Shown: positions 9,008 through 18,879 of the stretch, piece after piece | Layout: the number at the start of each line of letters is the position of its first letter | Position numbering within the stretch: the stretch's first letter is position 1 | Source of the DNA: Trachythela sp. YZ-2020 | Taxonomy: Eukaryota > Cnidaria > Anthozoa > Malacalcyonacea > Clavulariidae | Direction: 5' to 3' | Assembly (NCBI GenBank): GCA_016169945.1 | Contig: JADLSH010000257.1 | Location: 248,001 to 312,000 of the forward strand | DNA: 64,000 bases | The notes under the pieces: generated by a model | What the model was told of the DNA's origin: nothing | The model's input: the letters and a program-made list of their open reading frames with translations, nothing else | Databases searched by the model: none | Made by a program: the position numbers and the translations under genes

Positions 9008-11360
9008 TCACAATTGAAGGAGAAAGATTAAAGCTATTTCATGTAGTTCTGCGTTACCTCTTTCGTTTAAATAAACTTCGTTTCTTCTCTTCTTGGGCAT
9101 TTCTTGACCGTCACTGGTTGAACATTCTCGCAGATATTGGATCCATTGGGCGATGTCGTTCTAAACAACACAAAAGAATGAAGTTAGGACCGATCTTCTT
9201 CCTATGTAAACGAATGTAATTTTAGTGTATGTAAATGAGTTGACAACTTACAACATCTTTAGCTTGGAATAAGTATTCGTTTCCATTTTCTATTCTATAA
9301 AAATAATCGACAATGTTTTAATTTGCAACTATTCATCCTTTGCAAACAACTGTACTTTGTAATATATAAAATTTCTTACCTTAATCTGAATACATTCTTT
9401 CGTTCACGGTAATCATCAGCCACCTCTGTCTTAGATCCTCTTGAGGACAATAAATTTAAGACTTCGTTCATCTGTCCAGCATCTTTTTGATCATCAAAGA
9501 AATGAAGGAACTATCCTTTAGAACAACATAAAACTGTTTCCACCGTCTAAAATACAACGATTCATTACATTAGTACAGTCAAACAGTCAGTCTCAAAAAT
9601 TATTTTTGGAGCAAAGTTTCTTGGTTTTCCTCCTCTGTGTAATCAGCACAAAATTGTATGAAATCTGTTGGCGTGGTTTGTGTCTAAACTACGTGAAAAA
9701 GGTAGTTTAAATTTTCAGGTACAGCAGTTCAAACACAATCCATGGCAACTTATGAACACTTCCCGAATTTCCTTGAATGCACACATGGCAATGGTGCGAG
9801 GTCGATGTTGGCAATGACTTAACATAATAGAATCACAATGTCAGGCTCGAGTTCAAGGCTTCAAGCTATTGTTTCCTTTTCACTCAAGTAGTTTGGGAAG
9901 TGTCTATTAATAATACTACCTACACAGAACCCATACGTTTTAGTCCCATATTTACAACTACGAGCAAGCTCATACCTTTGAGATACCTTTGAGATATCTA
10001 TAATATCTGACCTGTTAGAAGCCTTCTTGTGCCATAGTATGTTTTCTGATTAAATATCCTTCATTTTTACTATCATGGTGAACGTTTCCTTCAGCCATTT
10101 TGAATTCCTCTTGCTTCTCTTCATCGTGCTCGGCATTTTCTATCACAGAGGCTCTCTTTCTTGCTTCTTCATCCGCTTGTTCTTTCTTCTTTCGTGCTTC
10201 TTCTGATAGTTAGCATAATAATTAACAGTTATTCTACGAACTCGAGTCGTATATGAGCTGATAGCCGACGACGCGCGACAGCGCCGAGTCGGCTATCAGT
10301 CATATACGACGAGAATGAGTAGAATAACTGTTTTATTATATACACAAGCTCTGGATATGAACAGAACATTTTGGCGTACTTTTTTCAAGTAAAACTTGAA
10401 TTTCCTCTTAATTTAATCGTCCAAATCTGCCAGCCATTTTTCTAATTTTCTCTACTAGCAAGATTATGAGCTAAAATCCTGCTAGTAGAGAACCAATTAG
10501 ATTGCAGAATACCTCATATCCAGAGCTTGCGTATATACTAATAATATTTATCCCGGTTGCTAGTGGAGCATTTGGGCCTATCAGTGGAAACTCGGGCTTA
10601 TGGATCGAAAGCTTAGCCGAATAAATAAACAACATGGTGTTTTCACAAAACAAACAAAATAGAAATGGACTGGCACTGCACTTCAATTTCCGGCATCTTT
10701 GGCAAATATATATGGAGCTCACTGCTATTACCTTCTTCCTGTCTTTTCCTTTCAGCTTTCGCTTCTTCTTCTCTCTTTTTCTGTTCTTCCACTTCACGAT
10801 GTCGTTTTTTCTCTTCTTCTTTCCTCGCTGGTTCCTCTCTTTCCCTTTCCTGTTCCTCGTGTTGTCGACGTCTAGCTTCACGTAGTTCAAACTGCAACGA
10901 TACAACCAAATATCGGCTGTTAAAATGGCGACCATCGTAACAAAAGCAGCATAAAACGTTTAGGTAGTATTTTCTTTTGTGTCAATTATACGCTACGTTT
11001 CTATACCATACGATTACGATAGAGTTAAAGTAAAGAACAGGCCTTAAACCAAAGAGTTAGCCATGACAATTCCATGACATTAAACTTAACCTACCGCAGT
11101 TAAACGTTCCAAATCTTTGAACCGTTCTTCATGACTGGTGACCAGTTTCTCGAAGTTTTGATGTTTTTCAATGAGTCTGTCCACTTCTGACTCGTTTTCC
11201 TAGAAAGAATAGGCCATCGTTAAAACATCATGAGTAAAAAATTCATCAAAACTAATACATACGGCATTATTTTCCTCGTCTTTCTTCAAATACTGCTCTT
11301 GCGTAAGTAGCCATCCTTCTGCTTGATGAGCGTCGCGAGCGAACCGCATCACTTCCAGAA
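9008..11360 (-). CDS. Beta-spectrin-like C-terminal region, seven exons (partial, two frameshifts)
   Basis: Exons on the minus strand, each with AG/GT borders: 11263-11360, 11095-11199, 10732-10891, about 10028-10202, 9380-9546, 9252-9294, 9008-9160 (TGA at 9008). The first two encode the end of a spectrin repeat (MRFARDAHQAEGWLLTQEQY, then FEKLVTSHEERFKDLERL). Next come a Glu/Arg/Lys-rich linker and a PH domain: GYLIRKHTMA, KASNRRWKQFYVVLKD, NVFRL, ENGNEYLFQAKDV, and IAQWIQYLREC as the last helix. Beta-spectrins cross-link actin at the membrane and use the PH domain for phosphoinositides. Exon phases agree except for one-base shifts near 10040 and 9500. Upstream exons are not found: a tyrosine-recombinase retroelement starts about 150 bp beyond the first exon. 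A polyadenylation signal (AATAAA, antisense) lies near 8870. Confidence 0.75.
10213..10345. mobile_element. Palindromic MITE in a spectrin intron
   Basis: AACAGTTATTCTAC..GTCGTATATGA..TGATAGCCGA on the left is inverted on the right, with loop CGACGCGCGACAGCGCCGAG. It lies in the intron between the linker and PH exons. Confidence 0.75.
10337..10535. mobile_element. Foldback element with nested hairpin in a spectrin intron
   Basis: TATACACAAGCTCTGGATATGA at 10339 is inverted at about 10510-10535 (one or two differences). An inner hairpin TCTCTACTAGCAAGAT/CTGCTAGTAGAGA sits at 10450-10495. Confidence 0.6.
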
Positions 11361-11879
11361 CTGTAAAGTATTGAAGACAATGGTTAATACCACGTTTTAA
11401 AGAACAAGTTGTGCTGGGCGATTAACCAAAAAATGAGTTCAAATTATGTTAAGGCAAGTTTTATGGCGTGTAGTTGAGAAAAAATATTCGAACAGGAACT
11501 CAAGGCTTCAAGAGATGTTATGTGTGCTTAGTGGGAAGGAGAAGGAAAATTATTTTCCTTCGGATGAACGAAGTGAAGTAGAAGGAAATGGAATTTTCCT
11601 TCGGATGTTAACGTGGCACATGATTGCTCATGCAAATCGCAGCAGCGCATTTGCATGAGAGTATAAATACAGGCAGTAGCTATAGGACGGCACCACGTGA
11701 AGCACTACACTGACACAGAAAGCTTGATTTGTTCTTCTTCTGTGTTAATTAAAATGTTTGGAATAACATAAGCAAGTCCTTTGCCATCATGGAACATCAA
11801 CTCAGAGATGGCATTAAATATGTATTATTCTATAATTATTATTTTTTTTCCTGTTTTCTGCTATTTTGTTTTCTTTTTA

Positions 11880-12116
11880 AGTCGTAGAGTCCCTAGTCCA
11901 GCAGACTTGTTCTTCCGATGCGGGAAACGAGGCCACTGGAGCTCAAGCTGTACAAATTTGCCTTCACACGATCAAGTCAGAACGAACCAGGATATTTTCC
12001 ACGTTCCTTTGCTCCAAGCAACGCAGGAGAGCGAGTTAACGGCAACCGGTAACTTCTTGCAAGACACTTATGAGTACATAGTGCAGGTACACTTTTCCGA
12101 TAATGTATGGGAATAA
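11880..12116 (+). pseudogene. Gag-like zinc-knuckle remnant
   Basis: FFRCGKRGHWSSSC matches the CCHC knuckle C-X2-C-X4-H-X4-C except that the first Cys is Phe (TTC). It stands at the 5' part of the YR element, as in the Gag or RT N-terminus of such elements. The frame stops at 12116 and no start is assignable. Confidence 0.5.
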
Positions 12117-12384
12117 GCAGTCCAGTAGCAATACCTCGGATTCTTCTTTGAATGTAAAAGGAAGACTGAAGACCCATATTCAGTTTTGGAAGGATATTGG
12201 TGCTTCAGAGTTTATCGTTGACACTATTCAGGAGGAGTATAAATTTTGCGAATAACTCATCCTCCTTAAGTAATTGGCAGTTTGTGTGCGATTCTATAAC
12301 CCAATTGTTAATCATTGACAGAATTGTTCAGGTCGAAAAGCATGACTTAATAGTATGTAGCCCGCCTTCTGTAGCTTCTCAACC

Positions 12385-12917
12385 GAGTGGTAAAAAGCGA
12401 CTGATTCTAGATTTGAGATATGTGAATAATCATGTTTACAAAATTTGAAGATTGGCCTGACAATTTTTTTGATAAGGGTTCCTTTGATTTGAAATCTGGT
12501 TATCATCATTTGGATATTTTCTGAGAGCATCAGCCCTACTTGGGTTTCAGTTGGGTGATGGATGGCAAGAAATCCAGTTATTTCATGTTTTCGGTATTGC
12601 CATTTGGATTGACCTCAGCGCCATATATATTCACCAAATTGTTGCGGCCCATAGTAAAATATTGGCGATCCCAAGAGATTAGTAATGTAGTATATTTGGA
12701 TGATGGGTTTGACATTGAACAGAGTCTGGAAACTTGTACGGATAATTCCACCACAATTCGCTCAGACCTCCGGAGGGCAGGTTTTGTAACTAGCGATGAT
12801 AAATGCACATGGCAACCCACTCGATCCCTTACTTGGTTGGGTTTAGACTTGGAAGGCCACGACAGCCCTTCAGAATATTTGTTCAGAACGCAGGAAATCG
12901 TGTCTACGAGGTCCTAG
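12385..12917 (+). pseudogene. Reverse transcriptase of the YR retroelement
   Basis: KKRLILDLRYVN (RT motif before the catalytic Asp) is in one frame. After a frameshift come SYFMFSVLPFGLTSAPYIF and the catalytic box VVYLDDGFD, then WLGLDLEG. The FGL.SAP and YLDD signatures are typical of DIRS-like RTs. The region between 12430 and 12540 contains stops. Confidence 0.75.
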
Positions 12918-13055
12918 ATTTTATCGCAGTACAGAAAATTCACCCACTTCATACAGGAATCCAAATTCCTTGACAAATTTCCTTACGCTACCCTGGTTAT
13001 TTCCCGTTACCTTATAAAGTGGGTTCACGTTGAATCGAACCCTGCAGTTTCACCG

Positions 13056-13735
13056 TTGATACGCAACATTGTTGAGTCTAGTAAACGATCGCATCACGCT
13101 ATATCACGCAAGAAGGAACCTATTTTCATTGATATTTTATCAAAGATCGTGGGAAAATACGCAACTTCTGACAGCGACCTTAAAGATGTTCGTACGGCAC
13201 TCTTGTGCCTTCTGGGTTTCTTCGGCTTGTTCCGAGCTAATGAGTTGCTTAGTATAAAAGCGAATGACATCACTGTCAATTCTGACCATTTAATAATATA
13301 AGTCCCTAAAGGCTCTTTTCCACTCATCGCAAACCAATTCGCAAACTCGCTGCGAGTTCTTGCATGTAATTAAAATAAACTATCGAGCATTGTGATTGGA
13401 TGAAAGTACTCGCAGCGAGCTTGCGAGTTGGTTTTTGCGACGAGTGGAAAAGAGCTTTAAGGCCAATATCGTAATGGAAATAAAGTATACATTGCACAAA
13501 CTAATGGACACATGTGTCCGCATGTGTCCGCATGCTTTGTTTCTTCGTTATTTTTCTTTAGCTAATATCCACACACAGTACGATGAATAATCTTCAGGTC
13601 TATTCAAGCTTCTCGTCGTGGCATCGCCATCACTGCTCTTGGTTAGAAATGCCTTAGCTACACACGACTGCGTGAAATCATCAAGTAGGCTATAACAAGT
13701 ATTGGTCTCGATCCTAAGGCAAAGAGCAGGCAAGT
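13056..13735 (+). pseudogene. Tyrosine recombinase of the YR retroelement, split by a MITE
   Basis: The N-terminal part has RKKEPIFIDIL and LGFFGLFRANELLSIK, typical of DIRS-type recombinases, including the first catalytic Arg in FGLFRANEL. It is cut at about 13301 by a palindromic insertion. After it, a stop-containing frame carries LSYTRLREIIK and IGLDPKAKSRQVLARR; the H-x-x-R and catalytic Tyr region is absent. Non-functional. Confidence 0.65.
13308..13465. mobile_element. Palindromic MITE inside the recombinase remnant
   Basis: GCTCTTTTCCACTC..CGCAAACTCGCTGCGAG at 13310 is inverted at 13404-13455 (CTCGCAGCGAG..GAGTGGAAAAGAGC). It interrupts the recombinase coding sequence. No clear target duplication. 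Confidence 0.7.
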
Positions 13736-13849
13736 GCTTGCACGTCGCATGCCATTACTATTGTGTATGTGTGCTTAGTGGGAGGGAGAAGGAATGATGT
13801 TCCTTCGGATGAACGAAGTGAAGTAGAAGGAAATTAATGCAATAAGCCA

Positions 13850-14170
13850 GTTCGGATGCACATCGAAGTATTCAACTGTTCTATTTCTGATCATTTGAAT
13901 ATGCAAAAGTTGTTCGAAGAAGAATTAGCTTCCGCACGGCTGACTCGCTTTAATTATAAAATTTAATCCCCTAAGTGCAACTTTATTTTGCTTCACACAG
14001 AAGACAAAATATGCAATACAAAAATTATTTAATGACTGTTTTATTGTGGCTATATGTGAAATACAAAAGAATGATTGAACAGTTGAATACTTTGATATGC
14101 ATATTTTAAATCTTCCAGTCTCAGCTACATGTTATGATTCAACTGCAATTTTGAGGAAGTAATCTGGATC
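13850..14170. mobile_element. Diverged palindromic MITE, family of 21837 and 48171
   Basis: Inverted blocks (TTGAATATGCAAAAG near 13896; GAATACTTTGATATGCATATT near 14091) and CAGCTACATG near 14123 resemble the two better copies elsewhere in the window. Confidence 0.5.
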
Positions 14171-14339
14171 ACAGTGATACCTGAGAGCAAGAAGGATCAA
14201 ATAACCGTTGTACCGTAATTCTATATTGCATGCAACTATTTATTACTGAATTACTTTTTATAAAAGCATGCAACTGAAAGAGGAAAATTATAGGAACATT
14301 TGGCAAATAGTGCCGTATAAACGAACAGGTAACATAATA

Positions 14340-15475
14340 TGAGGTTGAGCAACATCATTAACATAATATAGGGGCCGCATGATCATTAGCATACAGGGGA
14401 GGGGGGGGCGCAAGGGAGGCGCAAACATTAGCATATGAGGGTGAGCACATCATTAGCGTCCTATTCCTTTGAGACCTCATTAATATGACGAACAAGACCG
14501 GGCAAGTTTGGGCGAACAAACAATAATTATTGCTGAGTTCAGCATATATTGTGTATAGAAATATGGCTTTGTTGTCGCGAGATTTATAAACTCCGTCAAT
14601 ATCGTATCTAGTGAAGTGTTTCTTTCTGAGTCGACCAATACTAATAAATTTACAAAGATTCAAGCGTTTATTTAGTAAAGTATATACAAGCGACGAAGGA
14701 CTATTTAAAATCAAATCTTTTCATCTGAAAAACTTTTTAATATTGGGTTAAACAAACAAAATTTTCAACATAAAGTATTAAATATATAAATATACTTTTT
14801 AGCGATTCGAAGATACAAGCGTAAGCATTTTGATACACGGCGTTGTCAGGGTAATCTTTCCTACGTGTAAGACACAAAAGGTTGAGGTAATTAAGAGTTA
14901 GACGAACACGGATTTGCATGAATTGAGAATATATAATTATAGGACGGGAAAATATTGAACAATGTACATACAAGTGTACAACACACAAAGGATTCATTTT
15001 TAAAACACATTTATTGATTAAAATTTATTTTACAGCGTTAGTAAGGTCTACTCCTAAGTCCTAAGCGCATATGGTTTAGGCGTCTTTTGTTTCTTTAAAG
15101 AGTTCTCATATTTTTATCTGTCTTCGGCTGATAATCTTGCAATATCTTCAATTTTCTCGTGAACTAGACTTTGTTTGTAACCTTCTCGTTGCTCTGGCGT
15201 CATCATTGCTAAATCTTTAGGTTTTCAAACTGAAAAGTCTACCCAATTAAATATATTTTTAACAAAGTAAATAAGGTCTGCTGTCGGTCTGCTCCTAAGA
15301 GCGTATTATTCTTAAAATCCATCACTCGCTTGGGTGTATAAATATTGTCCGAGTCAACCTCGTAGCTTTTTCACCTTTTAACCATAACTTTACATTTCTT
15401 TAACCCGTACTGAGCAAGCATATCTTGGATATACTTGTTAACTGATATTAGTATGTAGCTATGTATGTATATTAC
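14340..15475 (-). pseudogene. Decayed element with fragmentary minus-strand reading frames
   Basis: 14340-14560 is the inverted relative of the C-rich array at 5390-5760. On the minus strand, around 15460-15290, a frame reads KYIQDMLAQYGLKKC, a stop, then DNIYTPKRVMDFKNN. Around 15260-15060 another reads FVKNIFNWVDFSV, stop, then MMTPEQREGYKQ ... IEDIARLSAEDR, stop. These look like one broken protein, not recognised. Together with the GRF-finger remnant at 4595-5223 it suggests two copies of one unclassified element. Confidence 0.4.
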
Positions 15476-15499
15476 AAGATGTTTTTTTTCTGCATCTCG

Positions 15500-15690
15500 C
15501 TCGATTGAAATTGATGTAGAAGGCTTAGGTGGATGGATATTTCTAGTGAAATATTACATACAACATTTTAGACCTGAACGGGAACGGCTGCGAAAAATGC
15601 AACTCTAAGTCCTCCGACAGGAATTGAACCTGCGGCCCTGCGATTCCGGTGCAGCGCTCTGACCACTGAGCCACAGAGTCCAGCGGTTGC
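15500..15690 (-). repeat. tRNA-derived SINE (minus strand copy)
   Basis: On the minus strand: a tRNA-like head GACTCTGTGGCTCAGTGG (A box) with GGTTCAATTCC (B box), then a body GTTGCATTTTTCGCAGCCG and a 3' part ending ATCGAGCGAGATGCAG. It forms an inverted pair with 15800-15945. Confidence 0.75.
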
Positions 15691-15799
15691 CAAGCGTTAA
15701 CCACAAGTTCATGTATATATATAGATGCGGGTGCTGCGGGTTGTGATAAGGTAAATTACAAGATGTTTTTTTCTGCATCCCACTCGATTGAAATTGATG

Positions 15800-15945
15800 T
15801 AGAAGGCTGCACCGGAATCGCAGGGCCGCAGATTCAATTCTTGTCGGAGGACTTAGAGTTGCATTTTTCGCAGCCGTTCCCGTTCAGGTCCGCTGAAATG
15901 TTGTATGTAATATTTCACTCGAAATATCCATCCACCTAAGCCTTC
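15800..15945 (+). repeat. tRNA-derived SINE (plus strand, 5'-truncated)
   Basis: Carries the latter half of the tRNA head (GCACCGGAATCGCAGGGCC), the GTTGCATTTTTCGCAGCCG body and the same downstream DNA as the minus copy, so the two form a ~150-bp-arm palindrome. Confidence 0.75.
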
Positions 15946-16083
15946 TATGTATGTGTATGTAAAACTTTATTTCGTGGCGCTAGCCTCATCAACATATACG
16001 TTGGTTTTCATGAGAGGCGTCATTTTTATGTACAAAATATTTACAAGAAAAAAAAAGAAGAAAAAATTAACTAATTACAATTT

Positions 16084-16680
16084 CTATGACTATGACTATG
16101 ACTATGACTATGACTATGACTATGACTATGACTATGACTATGACTATGACCATGACCATGACCATGACCATGACCATGACCATGACCATGACCATGACCA
16201 TGACCATGACCATGACCATGACCATGACCATAACTATGACTATAACTATGACTATGACTATGACTATGACTATGACTATGACTATGACTATGACTATGAC
16301 TCATGACTCATGACTGACTCGCGACTATGACTATGACTCATGACTGGCATGACTATGACTATGACCATGCTATGACCATGACTATGACTATGACTATGAC
16401 TATGACTGACTATGACTATGACTATGACCATGACTCTATACGACTATGACTGCGACTATGACTATGACTGCCATGACTATGACCAACTATGACTATGACT
16501 ATGACTATGACTCGCTACCATGACTCATGACTATGACTATGACTATGACTATGACTATGACTATGACTATGACTATGACTATGACTATGACTCACAACTA
16601 TGACTATGACTATGACTATGACTATGACTATGACTATGACTATGACTATGACTATGACCATGACTATGACTATGACTATG
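16084..16680. repeat. (TGACTA/TGACCA)n hexanucleotide microsatellite
   Basis: About 600 bp of TGACTA with TGACCA variants and a less regular middle (16300-16520). All open frames across it are artefacts. It ends directly at a LINE fragment. Confidence 0.95.
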
Positions 16681-17545
16681 ATTGCTAATGAGCATAACAT
16701 GAAGCTCAATCCTAAGAAGTGTAAGGAAATGCTTGTAAACTTCCTACATAACCCCAATTTCTTACTCCGACCAATCCAAATTGGTAACAATATTATTGAA
16801 CGTGTGACAACGTATAAATCTTTGGGTGTCATTTTGAGTAGCGACCTAAAATGGAATCCTCATATTGAATACATTGTTAAGAAGGCCTACAAAAAACTAT
16901 ACCCTTTAAGAGTCCTGCGAAGAGCTGGGGTCGACCAAAAGAGTTTACTGAAAGTGTACCTGTGCACAGTAAGACCGGTACTTGAGTACGTCGTTCCTAT
17001 TTGGCAAAACATTCCGGATTATCTATCGAAGGAAATTGAGTCGGTGTAAAAACGAGCACTAAAGATAATTTTCTCGGAGAGTGAATCATATGCAGAGGCC
17101 CTGAATTTTGCACAACTACCAACTTTAAGCACAAGAAGAGTCCAAATATGTCAGAAATACATGGCCAGAATGAGGCGAGAAAACCAATATTGACCATTAT
17201 TGCCAATCCCTGTTGTTTCTGACCATAATATTAATTTGAGACAGAACACTGATCGATCTTATCTATTTATACTCTTAATATACTTTTATATACTTTTATA
17301 CTCTTAATAATTATGTTAAGATTTTTAATATGTATGATAAATTGTAAATAATTATGCATGCACTATTTACTATTTTGGTAAATGCCTAATGATTTTAACT
17401 CTTGTAAATAGCCTAGATTCTAAAGCATATTCATGTACTATTTTATAACTTATTTCTATCCATTCTAAAGTACTCTTTAATTCAGTTTTTTTTGTAACTG
17501 CAAGAGAGTTCTAATAAACTATTATTATTATTATTATTATATATA
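16681..17545 (+). pseudogene. LINE reverse transcriptase C-terminus with (ATT)n tail
   Basis: 5'-truncated LINE. MKLNPKKCKEMLVNF and YKSLGVILSSDLKWN are the RT thumb motifs after the catalytic box, followed by YLCTVRPVLEYVVPIW. A stop at 17047 is followed in the same frame by RALKIIFSESESY. The 3' UTR is A+T rich and ends in an (ATT)n tail at 17521-17541. Same broad CR1/L2-like type as the other LINE 3' ends here. Confidence 0.85.
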
Positions 17546-17643
17546 AATACGCGCAGTTACGGAATAATTTCAAATAGAAAACAAAATATTCACCGCAATA
17601 AACTATATAGACAACCAGGCAAGTTGAATTCGTATAGTTCAAC

Positions 17644-18092
17644 ACCACTCTCCTCCGCAGAGACTGTGAGCTAGCTATTAAAAATAATTAGTCGTTTTTA
17701 ATAGTGAGGTCTCGAGCATTTTCATTAGTCTTACACGAAGTTTTCAGGGAAAATTTGAGCGCGCGGGGAAAGACGGGAAGGAGGAAAATGATGAGGGAAG
17801 CCTCTGCCATATAATGTGCGGTTCTGTGAACAAAGTAGCGGTTCTGTGAACACAACATGGCGGAATCAGAGAGCGACACGGAAGATCTTGAAACGTCAAT
17901 GCAGAATCTTAGTATAGATGGTAAGTTAGTATTGTTTGTGCTATTTAATATATTCTTGATGTAGAGTTGATGTAAATGAATTTTCTTCGTATAATGACTT
18001 TGTGGTTTATAAGTGATGAAAATGCTCGAGACCTCGCTTTTAAAAACGACTAATTATTTTTAATAGCTCACAGCCTCTGCGGAGGAGAGTGG
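17644..18092. mobile_element. Non-autonomous TIR element carrying a host-like first exon
   Basis: About 83-bp inverted repeats at 17644-17727 and 18012-18092 (CCACTCTCCTCCGCAG..CTCGAGCATTTTCAT) are flanked by TTCAACA on both sides (7 bp, or 8 bp as GTTCAACA). This suits a hAT-like MITE. The 285-bp interior holds an ATG exon with a consensus splice donor. Confidence 0.65.
17857..17923 (+). other. Candidate first coding exon inside the TIR element
   Basis: The sequence AACATGGCGGAA is both a strong start context and a YY1-like initiator. It opens MAESESDTEDLETSMQ..LSID and ends at G|GTAAGT, a consensus donor. Directly repeated CGGTTCTGTGAAC lies just upstream. A downstream exon may be that at 18548, but its reading frame is shifted. 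Gene not identified. Confidence 0.4.
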
Positions 18093-18547
18093 TTCAACAC
18101 CATATTTTTCACATTAACACGGGTTTCATTTTGACCAGTGTTTATTGACGTTTCACGCTATATATTTCCGAAGGCAATCGAGGAAAAATATAATCAAAAT
18201 CATAAAAAAATTCTATAGGTCAAAATCTATAGTATTAAATCACAACGGCATTATACTAACTTAATTTTCACATCGTAAATCACCCCCAACTTGGTAATTT
18301 AATTCCATCAGTCTTGTAATACTATGATCGCCGAGGAAAACTTTGCGAACCTTACAGACGAGCATGCGTACAAGCAAAATATACGATCACCTGCGAGGCG
18401 CAGTTTTACGAAGCCTTGCTGATTTTCTCGTACGCATGATGATATGGAAGCGGGATATAATTATAGTGTCTTCTAATTTTTCTTCATCGACATGCAAGGG
18501 AAGTTATTAAGAAGCCAAAAATACCTTTGACCTTTGTTTCCCATCAG

Positions 18548-18765
18548 ATTTCCCGCTTGTATATCACATTATGAGTGCAAAAAAGGATGATAATTCTCCT
18601 GATTTGGGTCCTCCTCAGTACTGATAATACCTCAGAGGATATTGTTTATAATGACTCTACTGAAATGACTAGTTTTTCATCTGTTGGTAAACAACAACAA
18701 CAGGAAATTGAAGCTGTTAGAAATCAGCTTTCTGAAAATGAGCCAATGCAAGAACGATGCATGTT
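18548..18765 (+). pseudogene. Possible second exon remnant
   Basis: After an acceptor-like CCCATCAG the DNA reads AKKDDNSPDLGPPQY in one frame. After a one-base shift it continues NTSEDIVYNDSTEM ... QQQQEIEAVRNQLSENE, an acidic, coiled-coil-like stretch. It could pair with the exon at 17857, or be part of an unrelated broken gene. No family recognised. Confidence 0.3.
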
Positions 18766-18879
18766 TTGGCCGTTTCCCTTTGAGTTATTTGTCTGTTACA
18801 TTCTTCTTGCCTTTAAACGTATTTTTAATCCATATTTCGTCAGTGTATGCATATGCTATGAAATGCCGACTTTAGGGCC

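Larger units (their letters stand above)
11518..13832 (+). mobile_element. Degenerate tyrosine-recombinase (DIRS/Ngaro/PAT-type) retrotransposon
   Basis: An ~80-bp block (GTGTGCTTAGTGGGA, then TTCCTTCGGATGAACGAAG) at 11518-11600 recurs in direct orientation at 13767-13832. In between, in order, are a zinc-knuckle remnant, a reverse transcriptase and a tyrosine recombinase, the gene order of YR retroelements. Direct rather than inverted flanking repeats fit the split-direct-repeat PAT/Ngaro arrangement better than classical DIRS1. All ORFs are broken. Confidence 0.75.

Noticed and set aside
10634..10940. Plus-strand frames rich in Phe/Leu/Ser
   Set aside because: Antisense of the Glu/Arg-rich spectrin linker exon.
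15605..15690. Functional tRNA gene
   Set aside because: The head is tRNA-like with A and B boxes, but the anticodon arm is poor and the SINE body follows in several copies.
16084..16313. Long frames of repeated DY, HD, TM or HS dipeptides
   Set aside because: Pure translations of the TGACTA/TGACCA microsatellite on both strands; no gene.
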